This document shows positions 1-12,300 of a stretch of 64,000 nt of DNA, piece by piece. Below the pieces are notes generated by a model that did no database searches, had not been told where the DNA came from, and was given only the letters and a program-made list of their open reading frames with translations. The DNA comes from Gyrodactylus bullatarudis (Eukaryota; Platyhelminthes; Monogenea; Gyrodactylidea; Gyrodactylidae), in the NCBI GenBank assembly GCA_012064415.1, contig SSNU01000154.1, forward strand, positions 259,142-323,141, given 5' to 3'. A program made the position numbers and the translations under genes. Every line of letters begins with the position of its first letter. Positions within the stretch are counted from its first letter, which is position 1.

Positions 1-14
1 CAAAAAATAATTCC

Positions 15-1559
15 TTGATGAAAAAATTAAGAACAGATAATCCAGAAAAGAGAGGTTTTATCCAGCAATCGCCAATTATGAAAGAGAATGAACCGCAATT
101 AGACCAGAATTTATTGATGAATTTTCAGGATATCTTTGATCAGCTCAAGGCAAACTTACCTATGGGTCAGCTAACTAAACAAGGCGATCTAAAGACTTTT
201 TCACCTCATGATAACATCTTTGATAAGTTAAAACAAAACATCTTCAACAATTCCTTACTAAAGACGGACCCTTCCTGTATTTCAATGTCACAACCGACCA
301 CACCCTTGATTCCTAATTCAATTCCTAAGATCCCCTTTCCAAGCTGTGATCAAAATTTTAACGCATCTAGCAATTCAATGTCTGCTCAGATAATTAATAA
401 CCACTTTCAAGATAATAGGAACAATGTTAGCTTCATAAATAGACAGGTTTCCCCTAACATCATGTCTCTTCTCAAGAATAACAATGTAGGTTACTTACAC
501 CAATTGAAAACTCAGGAAATATTGATAATGACATCTTTTTTTTTCTATATTTCAGACTCTTGATATATCGAACGGTTTCATGGATAGCAACAGCCAGATG
601 AATTTATCAAATCTCTTTGCTGCTCTAACGAAGGTTCAACCTATGAATCCTTTGAGTGTATTCCAAGATCAGGAGAAAAAGGCTAGCAAAATCCTTCCAA
701 TGGATTCCTTATCAGCTATAAAGGCTGAAGGTAAAGATTTCAAGGCTTCTCACCCTTTTTCTGTTCTTTCCTTGGCCATGAATGATGGTAAAGAGAAGAA
801 CGAATCACAATTTAAGAATGTAAGTTATCCATTTATTATTATTATTATGTGACTACTTTGAAGTAAACACACAATTCTAACTTTAGAAACAGAGCGGCGT
901 TAATCCTCCAGGTTCTGTTATGGTCTCGCTGACTTCTAATAACTCAAATCTACAAGTTCACATTCTAAATTTCCCCAATGGCACAGATCTAATCCCAAGC
1001 ATTGAGCTCTACCTGAAGAGTAACAACTTTTTAAAGGCAGTTATACTGAACTGTCAAGGCTTCGTTTCAACAGTGAGCCTGAAACAAATTGAAGATAATT
1101 TGGATCAGAAAAATGTGAGTTATTCATTCATCTAAGAATTTTAAATTTAATTAATTTCCAAATTTATTACAGGACGTCGAATTGAATTCTGAACACAGGG
1201 TGATAAGCCTCTCAGGAATGATTCGTTCTGACAAAGTTAGGGATGAAAATCTCTTTTTGGTTCTCTGCAATGAGAAAGGCGAATTAGAGGGTGGCCGATT
1301 ATCCGGCGAAATGATCATTAAAGAGGAATTCAAAATTGTTCTTTTGGTTATGGGCCAGACATCCAACATGAACGGGAATAAAACCGGAACCGACGCTGAG
1401 AATCAAAATAGCGGCTCGAAGGAGAAAACTTTATCCGATGATTCATCCTCTTGCTATTCAGCAAAAACTCCAGACTCTTCAGAATCTCCAATCAACTCGA
1501 ATCGTATGAAAAATCTATTTCTAAATTCATCCCAAATTCAGGAGAGGGCAACCCCCTAA
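15..1559 (+). CDS. PPC (DUF296) domain protein, four exons, probably 5' incomplete
   Basis: Exons 18-485, 556-819, 887-1114 and 1173-1559 join in phase 0 throughout, with GT/AG introns of 58-70 bp. From the ATG at 18 the product is about 448 residues, but the reading frame stays open to base 1, so more N-terminal sequence may lie upstream. The first ~245 residues are rich in Asn, Gln, Ser and Met and look disordered, with a twice-seen FDxLK pattern. Residues ~255-350 match the PPC/DUF296 fold: GTDLIPSIELYL, then a strand-rich stretch with a Gly before the SVSL-like VSTVSL, then SLSGMI, a Gly-Gly pair (EGGRLSGE) and a hydrophobic end EFKIVLLVMG. PPC domains trimerise and in plant AHL proteins act beside AT-hooks; no AT-hook (RGRP) is visible here. 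The tail is Ser-rich. The domain call is good; the biological role is unknown. Confidence 0.72.
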
Positions 1560-2697
1560 GTTTAATCAAACACCTTGTGGAAATTTCATTCCATTTTTTT
1601 AACAAGATAACTAAACAAACAAACCGTGATATCTATTTGATTTTTCATGTAAAATTCTCTTTGGAGCAGGCAAAGGAGTTAGAGAATTTGTTTTTACTAT
1701 CTGAATATGGAGAAACTTTTTTAGAAACGTGAAAACTACTGTATGAGTAATATTTTAAATTATTAACAAAATTTCACCTATAAATTTTAACTTGTTATAA
1801 AGTTATACATGAAATGTAATGTACAATGTAAATAAGATAAATTTGAACAGCTCAGATGAGAGACACCTTCACAAAAGATATATATATACTACGAGACAAG
1901 CATCAAATTTCCCAAGAAGAAAAATTGGTATTCACATTTGGGCACTTTGTTGAAACTCAGAAAGTTTTGTGATGATAATTATGCAAACAATTTATTATTG
2001 TCCAATTATAAAATTTGAAAATAAAATTAATTTTTTGAAAAAAAAGACTATCAATTTTAGCTCAAATCGCAATCTATTCTTATATTGATACTTGCTTGCC
2101 CGATTTCTAACATTTAGGTATGAGAAGACTGTCTCTATCAAGTTAGATTTCGATGGCCACAATTTACTTTATATTTAATAAAAAAGGCGCCAATTGAAAC
2201 TTTTCTCCTAAAGATATAACACCTCAAACCTAAAGACGGAACCAAAACTCAATGGCCACCCCTGTCTGAAGAAATTAGAGCGTAACATATTTTAAGGGAT
2301 TCATTGGTGCATTTAGGCTTCCGTTTAATTCGTTTTTTAAGAGAAAATTTATAAGTACGAAAAATTGAGTTATTTTAGTTTTATTGCGAAGATCAGAGAG
2401 GTTTTAGAAAGTTTAAAAGCATCAGAGTATATGAAAAACAGGGCTCTTTTTCATAAGAACATAAAATTTTTCCTTTAAAAAAACCTTTTTGATGTAGTTC
2501 TACTTGTAAGCGTCCGATCAAAATCAGGGTAGTAGTATGAACCATGAAATACGATGTAAGGATACTCAACTTTATTGAAAAAACATAAAGATTTATAAAT
2601 CAAGAAAAAATGATTTAATTATTAATCAATTTACGTTTAGGCTACAATGCTTTAAAATTTAAAATTCATTCATAAAAGTTAATCCTTTTTCCATACC
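1560..2697. repeat. Intergenic stretch with dispersed repeat family A (~2230-2560)
   Basis: About 330 bp at 2230-2560 recur at 42635-42990. Shared blocks include ACTCAATGGCCACCCC, GTACGAAAAATTGAGTT, TTTTTCATAAGAACAT and TCTACTTGTAAGCG. The last block also appears at 35231-35246, downstream of an LTR-like motif, so family A may be internal or leader sequence of the same retroelement. No long reading frame is preserved across copies. I see no gene in the rest of this interval. Confidence 0.6.
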
Positions 2698-2971
2698 CTA
2701 GAGGACCAAACTTTCAACAAATTTCCTCATTTCAGCTTTGTTAATTTTACCATCGTCACTAGTATCAATTCCATCTAGCATGCGTAGGGACTTCTCATCA
2801 GATACATCATGACCTCGACTCCTTAGGAATTTGGTAACTTCTGATGCATCAATATATTCGTCATTATTAACATCTAACTCTGACATCATATCCTGAGTGA
2901 GAGCATCGATTTCTTCAGAACTACAAGGGGAATTTTCATGAGATCAATTCAATAACATACGTAAGAGACAT
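2698..2971 (-). CDS. 8-kDa two-EF-hand calcium-binding protein
   Basis: Two exons, 2961-2971 (11 nt) and 2698-2920, separated by a 40-bp GT/AG intron, give 77 residues. Two EF-hand loops are visible: residues 20-31 (DVNNDEYIDASE) and 56-67 (DTSDDGKINKAE). Both keep Asp at loop position 1 and Glu at position 12; the second also keeps Gly at position 6. Length and spacing match the small cytosolic Ca2+-binding proteins found in trematode larvae and tegument. Loop spacing is identical in a paralog at 53772-54084, and both genes start with a tiny phase-2 first coding exon. An upstream TATA-like stretch (TATAAATACT on the minus strand near 3030) fits a strong, regulated promoter. A Ca2+ buffer or sensor role is inferred from the family. 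Confidence 0.85.
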
Positions 2972-3542
2972 CACGGTTCTTCTTGTAAATTAGATTTTTT
3001 GAAAGAATATCTTGGAATCAAGTAGTATTTATATGAATGGTTGCCAAAAGAGGATAACTATGGAAACTTGAAGTAAACTTTATTTCTGGTGGTAGAAGAG
3101 ATACTACAATACACTTATGTATAACAATGAGAACATAGCAACCATAACTAAACAATATTTTGAGCACAAGTTATAGATTAATACAGAACAAATTGGGGGA
3201 TGGATAGATCTCTAATAAAGGGTAGAGAAAAAGTACGTAGATTAAAAAATAAATAATGCCCTTAATAAATAAATTATGAGAGTTAATATTTTATGAAGAG
3301 ATTTATAATTTTAGTCAGGAAAAATAATGGCATCAAGCTAATTGATTTGATAATGGGATTTCGATGAATTTTACGAAAATCTTGATCTCGAATATGACCA
3401 AGATTTTTTGAAATTCGAATTATGAGCCATAGCAAATTTGATTTAATTCACTTATAAGATAATTATTAATTATCTTGATCCTGGAAAAAACCTCTCTTGA
3501 TCAAATCCCCAATTTTATATCAATAATAATTTGGGAAATTCA

Positions 3543-3791
3543 CACAATATCATTTTTTCGTTTATTTCAGTCACAATATAATAGAACGATATTTTTTTAC
3601 ACTTATATTATCATTATTTTTTTTATTTTCATCTTCAGTATCAATAGATGAAATAATTTCAGAAACAGTATAATATACCAATATATCCTTACAATATCAA
3701 TGAAAATAAATATCAAAAAAATAATGATACTATAAGTGTAAAAAACATCGTTCTATTATAGTGTAACTGATATAAACGAAAAAAATGATAT
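3543..3791. repeat. Palindromic foldback (MITE-like), arms ~89 bp
   Basis: Imperfect inverted arms (about 3548-3640 and 3700-3791) share, in opposite orientation, the blocks ATATCATTTTTTCGTTTAT, ATAGAACGAT and TTTACACTTATA. The ~60-bp centre is AT-rich and has no ORF. It looks like a non-autonomous DNA element or a hairpin repeat. The superfamily is not determined. Confidence 0.6.
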
Positions 3792-3894
3792 AGCAAGTGT
3801 AAATAATTTTCAGCCCAAAGTTTGAAAAAATGGGAATTTGGCGCCTAATCGAAATCTGAAAAAAATATGACTCGCATGACTCATGTGAGGGGTC

Positions 3895-4075
3895 CCATAT
3901 TTCTATCTATTCTCATGTATTCTCAAAAACTATTACTACCTATGAAAGGCTGACCAATCAAACTCTTTCTTGTAATATTGATGTATTTATATTTGGCATG
4001 TAAATACTGAAGAGTATGCCCGAAATAGAGCTCAATCTCTTCATATTCTCAGCCATCGCCTTTCTTACTAAATGA
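3895..4075 (+). repeat. LTR-like repeat with promoter/hairpin module (copy 1)
   Basis: Contains ACCAATCA (3955), a TATA-like tract (TTATATTT), then a GGCAT...ATGCC stem (3995-3999 with 4016-4020) enclosing CTGAAGAG. GAAATAGAG follows the stem, then a GCCATCGCCTTTC tail. The same order is found at 30680-30832 and 39180-39310. It is best read as a solo-LTR-like sequence; no flanking target duplication was identified. Confidence 0.45.
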
Positions 4076-4148
4076 AAAAATATCTTAATATTTTTTCTTC
4101 AAATGGTAAAAATAGGCAATGTGATCTGGGATCCAAAAAATATTCTTA

Positions 4149-4557
4149 GTTTCAAATGAGAGACTCATTTAGAGGATTTGGAAGTCAAGTGGATATTCAG
4201 ACAAGTCAACGGTAGTTGATAATCTAATTAAATCTCAACCTGTAATTAGCAGTATTCAAAGCAAAAAGAAGGCTGCACCTGCGATTATCAAAAGAGGTAG
4301 AAAACGTAAAAGTCTAAGTGGGCAACCAACGATGGACAGATACGTGAGGAGGAAACAATGATCGTGGATACTAGCAACCAACCCTCCCCTGTTGTACTCG
4401 GGAATGATAGAACCAATCAGAGGATATTATTGTACATTTTATTTATTATATATATCTAGCCGGTGTAATAGTCTGACGAGATCCGGTGAAATATAAGCTT
4501 TATTACTAAATATCCACTTGACTTCCAAATCCTCTAAATGAGTCTCTCATTTGAAAC
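4149..4557. repeat. Foldback element with 49-bp inverted arms enclosing an LTR-like module
   Basis: Arms 4149-4197 and 4509-4557 are reverse complements over 49 bp. Between them lie a coding-like stretch (4173-4361) and a second-type promoter/hairpin module: AACCAATCAG at 4410, TATATATA at ~4447, CCGGT (4461-4464 region) pairing with ACCGG-like bases (~4482-4487) around GTCTGACGAG, then GAAATATAAGCTTTATTA. Sequence downstream of the module (to ~4620) matches 35060-35170. Confidence 0.55.
4173..4361 (+). pseudogene. Coding-like C-terminal exon with basic stretch and PIP-box-like tail
   Basis: An open frame of 62 codons follows a possible acceptor (CATTTAG at 4166-4172) and ends in TGA at 4359-4361. 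The predicted tail is KRGRKRK followed by QPTMDRYVRRKQ, which fits the PCNA-interacting pattern Q-x-x-[hydrophobic]-x-x-[aromatic]-[aromatic-like] next to basic residues. Its start overlaps the left arm of the foldback at 4149-4557, so it may be the end of a mobile-element protein rather than a host exon. No upstream exons could be identified. Function unknown. Confidence 0.3.
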
Positions 4558-4830
4558 TAAAAATATTTTCGAAGAAGCTCGGCAGTTCTTTCCCAACAAA
4601 CAAAAAATATTCATCGTGTTTGATTTCTTGAAGAAAAACTGAGATTTTTGTAAATAACATAGCTTTCCTAATTTTATATTAATTAGATTTAGTATAAAGT
4701 TGAGTAAGAAGATAATGCCAAGGTAAAGAGAAAACATAAGTCATTGCAAGTTTAATTCCGTTGCCTCATTCATGAATTTATCTTAAAATTATTATTATGT
4801 TATTGTACCGATTTTAAACACGTATCTTTA

Positions 4831-5064
4831 GTTTAACTAGAAATATTTCGTTCTAGGTGCTTAGGTCGTAACGCGCGTATATGTCTACCATATGTGTATA
4901 CTTAGATTATTTCTAAATGCTTTGTAAGTTTATTTCGTACCAGTCTCGGTGGGATCCATTAGTAAGCTGTAACATTCAGCGACATGGGCTAATCCATTAC
5001 CAAATATGAAGTTCCTGTGGGATATACGACCTAAGCACCTAGAACGAAATATTTCTAGTTAAAC
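4831..5064. repeat. Foldback element with 39-bp perfect inverted ends (copy 1)
   Basis: Bases 4831-4869 and 5026-5064 are perfect inverted repeats containing TTTCGTTCTAGGTGCTTAG. The ~155-bp interior carries TCGGTGGGATCCAT and GTAACATTCAGCGACATGGG. A related copy lies at ~48930-49130, where two interior blocks have opposite relative orientation. No ORF. Non-autonomous element, class uncertain. Confidence 0.65.
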
Positions 5065-5365
5065 TTTGTAAGTATAGGTGCTGCACTATTCATAACGTAT
5101 CTTTAGTATCAACTAAGCAAAAAAAACGATTTGTGAGCCCCCTTATGAATTAAATGGTATATGAACTTGGAAGACCTAGGCTTACCAGCTTCGTCAGCGA
5201 TTAGCTATCAGTCTGAAATTGCCCATAGATCAACCTCCTAAATGAACTCGGTTACCATATTACGTTTTTAACAGAACTTTTACACGTTGAAGTTTTTCCT
5301 ACATTAGGCTTTTGTTTCTGAGTCTGAATAGGTGACAGTATCTCAAGACAAAGGCTTTTTGGTGT

Positions 5366-5491
5366 ATGGAATTCATAGAGATTGATTGCATGCCTAGGTC
5401 AAGAAAGTTACGACCTGGAAAATCTTCTCAACAGGAGTCCGAATATGTGATCGTCCCTCCGCCTGTGTACGGTAATAAACAGAAAATATGA
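5366..5491 (+). pseudogene. Short coding-like island (41 codons), unidentified
   Basis: This ATG-initiated frame has a composition unlike the surrounding AT-rich repeats and includes PRSRKLRPGKSS and VIVPPPVYG. A second island on the same strand at ~5171-5240 includes EDLGLPASSAIS. There is no homology I recognise, no clear splice sites join the two, and both sit in repeat-rich DNA. They could be fossil exons or remnants of an element protein. Confidence 0.2.
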
Positions 5492-5529
5492 CGTTCATGC
5501 TACCTGTATTGTTGGATACAATACTGAAG

Positions 5530-6120
5530 CAAACTGATTGATTTTAAAGTAGCAGAATGGTCAAAAGAAGCTTATTAGGTTTAAGATTAGATAAGAAAGC
5601 AGAATATCGCCAATAAACTATTTCTGATAAAAGATCCTCCAGTTTTGAGGGCTTATGGGTCATCGAAATTTCACTGATTCTCAAGTAGTGAAAATGACCA
5701 AGAAATCGAAATTCAGCACCCAAACGATAACGGGATGAAGCATTAGATCAGATTTAGCATAATTTATTTTCTTTTCTAACCTTGATCATGAAAAACTTCT
5801 TTTGACCACATCCCACTTTCAAATCAATAAAAAATTTTAGTTTCACAACCAGTTCCCCACCCTTCCCAAAGAAGTTGCGATGTCTAAATGAACCAATGGA
5901 AGGTCTCAAATAGAGCATTGTAATAGTAGAGTCTGAAGAGACCCGGCGAAATATATATAACGTTTATGACTCTAATATACGCTAGTTGTTCTCTAACCTT
6001 TCATATGAGTTGAGAGAATAACAAAAAAATTAAAGTCCGAGAAAATGGGATTTTGGCGCCGAACCGAAATTTAAAATAGGACTATGCTTTACTTAGAGAT
6101 AATTTTTTTCAGTATTTTTT
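5530..6120. repeat. MITE family B fragments and a decayed LTR-like motif
   Basis: 5530-5870 matches other family B copies (for example 31880-32060 and 36120-36400) in reverse or forward orientation, with TCAATGAAATTTCGAT-type and AACGATAACG-type blocks. 5925-5970 carries a decayed CTGAAGAG...CCCGGCGAAATAT motif, and 6040-6080 carries the family B block ATGGGATTTTGGCGCC. No gene is seen between 5492 and the ECD 3' end. Confidence 0.45.
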
Positions 6121-6346
6121 CTTTTGGCAAAAGAAGGCAAAATGATTCGTTTGACAAATTTCGAGCTTATTTTATAATCACAAACATATTTCTACATGTG
6201 AATAGGTATCATAAGAAGAGGTTCAGTTTAGCTTGACTTAGTCAAAAATCCCTCAATTGCTTTATGAGAACTGGAAAAGGAAAATGTAATTTTTTGCGAT
6301 GAGTAACATAAAATTGTATTTTTATTCATGAAACAAATACAGTATT

Positions 6347-9300
6347 TCATTTCCCCTTATTATGGGTAGATGCCAAGGATGAGGCAGCAAACATTTGATG
6401 GACTGGAAGACCCATTGAACTTAGAAGATTTGAACCAGGATTTGAGGAGCTGGGCATTTCCTTGAGAAGAGATTCTGTGAATATTTCGATGTCTTCGTCT
6501 GATGAATTGATTTCCTCTTCTGCCAGTGGAACTGATTGCTTTGCTTTCTGTTAAGAAAAAATATTTAAACGATAATATTTTCGAACTTCATCAAGGATAT
6601 TATTTTTTATAATATTTTAGTAATAAACGTTATATTTCGCTGGGTCTCTTCAGAATCCTTGTCAGAAGTAATAGGAGACGAACGGGGGTACTATCCTGGC
6701 TATGGTGACGAGTCTAGAATGAGGACGATACGCGTCTGCTGCCATGGGTTCAATGTTATTTGACGCTTTTATGGAATTGAACTTGTTTTTCCAAATTCTA
6801 AAATCTAGGTGTGAGAAGAAAATCTCCGACAACTTAGATTTTCATGGATATAGGGATAACCAGTGACCACACCTTGCTTTCATGTCATTCGTTCGTTTTC
6901 TCTAATCTCTCTTATGAGCTCAGAATAAAAAAAATATTTATTACACTTCTGGCTTATCTTTTAGCAAATGAACTAAAAATTAACTCATAATCTCCCGAAT
7001 TATATTTTTCATCGACCAACTCAAAGTAAATAATCATGCTGATTCCAAAAGTTAATTTTTTTTAAACCATACAATCTTTCGAAAGATTATGTTGGATAAA
7101 ACTGCCATTTTTTATCTTTTAGACTATGGAAAATTTATGAGAATGAAATTGCATATATAAATTCTACAGCTACGATTTCTTGTGTAGGATAAATAGTTAT
7201 TTTAATTTAAATTTACCCTCAGAAAATTTAGGAGTGGAATCAACTTTGAAAGGTCATAACATTTTTAGTCAAAGAGAGATAGCTTACATTTGAATGCGTA
7301 TTTGAAAGTGTCTTAACAAGCTCTGTACGGTCGTGTACTTTTAAAATTGTTTTTATAGAAAATAGATATTTTCTTAAATCTAGCATAACTCTGTAAGGAA
7401 GAAGTTGAAAATAGCGTGGATTATAGTCAATTAAAGAGAATAAAAGGGAGAATCAGAACAAAAATATTTTTGGAATTTTGATCATATTTTTCTTCATATA
7501 TTTTTTGTAATTCAATACTACTTTAGAGTATACACAAAATTAAAAATATAATTTTTTTTTACTTGACAGCATTTAACCTGTACTCAAAATAAGTGACACG
7601 CTGTGTTATTCAATCTTTTGAGTTATTTCCCTGTAAGAGTTACAGCTATAGAATACTATTTTGATTTATTTTTAATTTTTTACGATTCTGTTACCTTCAA
7701 AACATACTTTGGAATGATATTTCCTGCCAATGCTGGCTGGGTGTTGAGCTAGTTCCTCTTCCATGGCATCAAAGTAAAGTTTTTTAAACAATTCCTCGTC
7801 ATCGCTGGAGTCGTTGGGAAGAAACTCCTTATTGCAGAGCCTAGATTTATCGATAGGCTTTTTAGATCCTCTGGGATGAGCCTTACATGAAATGACTGGA
7901 TTGCGTTTCTTTGAAGTAGCCGCCTAGCGTTAAAATAGTTTAGAAAATTAAAAGAATAATTAACAGAAATTTTAAGTAAACTGTACCTTTCTCACTGATT
8001 TCTTTTGCTCAGAATCGTCTTTGGAATACATTTCAAGGATGCTTTCTTCTTGACTTGAGTCAGTTGAATAAAGAAATTCACGCTCTTTTGAATTGATAAT
8101 CATACTCTCTGGGTAATCAGAGGCTGTGGAATAGATTGAATTTTTACTAAACACTGTCTAGTACCGAGTTATCAGGTTGTATATCGTTCATTAAGTATAA
8201 CCACATTCATCCCTCAACAATTCTCTTTAGTTACTATGATCATGAGTAGAAGAGGAAATTGAATAAATCTCAGTATGGAATCAAGTATTTTAACATTACC
8301 CGCCAAATTTCGCTCAAAATGCCTTTTTATGCTTTTTTAGACTTTAAGATAAACAAAAATATGAAAATTTTCATACTAGAAATGTTTTTAAAGTTTTATT
8401 TTCATGATTTTAATTTGAATTCACATTATTTTCGATTTGTTAGGGATGAAAATTTTCATAATTTTTTTCATCTTGCTACAGAAGCATAAAAAGATATTTT
8501 GGAGCGAAAATTTCACCATGGTGTTTGAATTCACTTGAGATCACTATTTTTATGTTATCAAATTTCCAAAATATTCAGGTTTCAATTTTTTCCATAAATT
8601 TCATCAAGAAATTGAAATGGAGAGTGTAAGAAAACTCTCAATGAGAATTTGACTCAAAATCAAAGTTAAATAGAAATAGTAAAAAGATTTAAATTCTAGG
8701 AATGGAATCAAATCCCAAGGGAAATTTTTGAATGTGAAGAGGAAGAATCATTTAAAAATTCCGCTGTAAGAAATGAGAGCTTACCAAAGTTATCGTCAAG
8801 ACTTTTGATCAAATCTTTAATATTGAACGAGTCATTGTCCTTGCTACTTTGATCTGAAAGAGAAATGGAGAAATATGAAAAATACGATTTTATATTTTTG
8901 ATTTAAAGTCCGTTCTAACTGTAGACATTAGATCTTGCTGAGAACTTGAAGAGAGATTTGGTAGAAAGAATTGCAAAATTTTCAAATAAACTTAAAGGTG
9001 AAAAAAAACAATAACTTGTACATATTCTAAGATATTTTATTTTTATAAATCCTAAAAAATATGAAAATCGACAACTTTTTATAGCAGCAGTTTTCCTTAA
9101 TGTTATGATCAAAGAGTTACTATTGTTAGGGATCTGTTCAGCCACATATGTTTAAAATAACTATTTAAAGTTTAAAAATTAAAAAAGTAATTAAATCTAC
9201 ACCTTGGATCTAGACTTTCTCACAAAATTTTCATTAAGAAATCGAAATTGATCCAGATTTGCTGGAATCTAGATCTTGAGGCCCACTTTCACGATATAAA

Positions 9301-12300
9301 GAAAGAAAAATTTTTAAGAATCAATTTTAAAGGAAATTAAGGCATATTTCAGTTATCGAAGTAGCGCCAAAATCCCATTTTTTCAACTTTGAGTTGAAAA
9401 TATTTTTCTGATTTCAATGTGAGAAAGTGATCAAAGGTTTAATTTTTTAGATTACAATAAGACATCACCATAAAACTTTAGAAAAATTAGTCATTTTGAA
9501 TCATCAGAATTTTATCAGTAGGATAGATAGAAAATTCAATTTTCACACGATGATGGGCTGATTCTCGAAATCTGTATTTCAAATTAAAGTTCGAAATAAT
9601 AGGAATTTGGCGATACTTTGAGATCTGAAATATGCCTTAATTTCCGTAGAAATTTATTCTTTAAAATTTTTCTTCATGTCGTAAAAAGTGTTCTAAGAAA
9701 TTTCATTCGATTTCTTGATGAAAAAATTGAGAATTTTGTAACAATCATAGATTCCTATCTACATATTAATTAGTTTCAGAATAGTTGATTAATAGGCCAG
9801 TAATTAATTAGCCAGTTTCATCTTTTCTTCTCTGAGCTTTCTGATGACCGAGAAAACAACTTCACTACACAATGTAGTACACATCAGTTATTATTTTGTA
9901 TAAAATTCTTAATTCTTATTGGTAGAATTTTGCCAAAAAATGCTGACATCATAGTTATTTTTTTGAGAGATATGTCCCCTGAGTTTAACCTCTAATGATG
10001 AATACAGGAATGACAAAAATTTTCATTGGTATTACAAAAGTTTTGGCTAGGATGAGTTACTAAAAAGTAATAAGGATAAATTACCTTTTAAAGGGAGTTC
10101 ATTTTGAGTTTCATCAGAGCTATTTGAATGGTTTCTTTTCCTAGGGAAGAAGAAAGGGGTGTTATAATAGAGGAAATAAAGAAATGCATTTGACTTTGGA
10201 AGCCTACTTTCGGTCTGTTTCAACTCCCATGAATGATGATTCTTCTTTGAAGAATGATTTGATTCTTTCTTTCACATTTTTCGGAATGTTCATCTTTTTG
10301 TCTCTTTCATCGATTTCTTCATCGACAGGTGTAAAATCTTCATTCTTTGGATTCATCATTTCATCAAGTTCATCAGGAGTTAGGAATATCCAGCTTTCAT
10401 CTTTTGAGAAAAAAGGCAACAGTTTAGAATTATGCCTAGAATCTTTTGGTCTATCCAGATATCAGATTTTTACAATGACTTAAGATTTACCAAAATTACA
10501 AAAAGGCAAGGATAGAATGGAAGAAAAAAAAGGTTAGCAATCTGGAACTTTTGAAGTCACTGGGCAAAATAACCCAGTCATATGTTCCCTCAACATTTTC
10601 TGAGGAGAATAGGAGAATAGTGACTTGTTCGAGAAACCAGTTTAAATGCGAGAAAATGGACTCGGATATAATTCTAAATTTCATCAAGCACTGTCGTGTT
10701 TGAATTTTTATTAATTTCTATGGAATAATTCTTTTCGTTGTCTACTTAAATAGTTAACTAGGTAGAATTGCTAATAATTAATTCATTCACAATAACGTAA
10801 AAATGTTCCATTTTTTCTGAATTAACTACTCAGCTATTATGAGTTATTATAAGTTATAAGTTATTTCTGATAAGTTTTATCAAAAAAATCATGAATTTTT
10901 TCTCCTCTCTGAACAAGCCTGGCTAGCAAACTTGTGATTTATTCTAAGCAAAGAATCATGAAGAATTTTTTCAAGATTTGAACAAAGGATTAACTCTGAT
11001 AGAGAAAAAGAGTTTCATTTAGTCAATAAAGTTTTCCCGCCAGAGACCTTGCTACCTTTTTTCTATCTTATTGCAATTAGTTATGTAATAAAAATACAGT
11101 TTCCTTGCAAGTAATAAGACCATTATTTTGTAATTAACTTGATATTTCTCACCGTCAGGGTCGCCTAAAAGTTGATCGAGTAGACTGGTTCGAAATTGAA
11201 CAAACTCAGGATCCATGTAGTCTTTCAAGATGAAATGATTTAAATTTTCTATCGCATTTGTATACTCATTCTGAAGGGAGGACGAGAGGAGTCTTTTATA
11301 TGCCCTTTCAATTGTCTTTGATTGGTTGGGAAACTCTCCACTGGGAAAGGGAAATGATTCGAGGTAGTTTGAGGTCCCTGACACGAAATCAGCTTCACTT
11401 TTATATTCTTGTATGGTCAGTTCAAGGGCAAAAGTCTAAAATCAAAAAAGAACATTTTATAATGGAAGTTAATGACATCAACTTGATGGTTTTTTTCAAA
11501 AGGAAACAAAAAAGCATAAAATTTCATCGAAAATTTTTCGTTAAGCAATTTTCAATATTTCGTGCAAGAATGCGAGACTTTTGAGTGAAGGAGAAATTCT
11601 ATATAAACCAGACGTGTGTGTTTGAAAGAACTGTATTCTTATAACCTTAAAACTACCATGACCTATGTGATCTTTTACCCTTTTCTCTTCACTGTTGATG
11701 TTTTGGTGTTTTTCTTTGACTATTAGTATTCCTTTCATGATTTGTAAATAACTATCTTAAATAAATTCTTAACTTTTATCATTATCAAAGTATTGTCACT
11801 GATGTACATTTGGCCCTAATATATATCTTGTTTCTAATTTTCCAAGTTTTCAATGAACTTTTTATTATTTCAGTAACACTGACTAGCATAATAAGTTATT
11901 AATAACACAATGAGATATGGACTTTGTGCAATTCAGAAGCTCTCGCTAGAGATTTCTTTGTACGAAATAATTTCATAGATATTTCTTTAAATCCTCATCC
12001 CGGTTGTAATGGTTATCGAAAAATATTAAACCACCGTCCAAGCATCAAAAGGTGCTCTAGATGTGGTCGTGGTGTAACTCAATTCATCTCAACTTTTAGG
12101 AACCTTTTTAATAAGTTTTATCCACTTTTCTCCTAAATACTCTAAAAATTGAAATTTTTCATCGTTTAGTCTTTGAGAAATATTCGAATTTGGTTTTATC
12201 GAATTTCAGCTTTTGTTTTTCGCTCTCAAATGTTTATCATAGCTCGCATTACAATTCTAAAAAGATCGAAATAATCCACGAAAAAATCTCTACACCTCAT

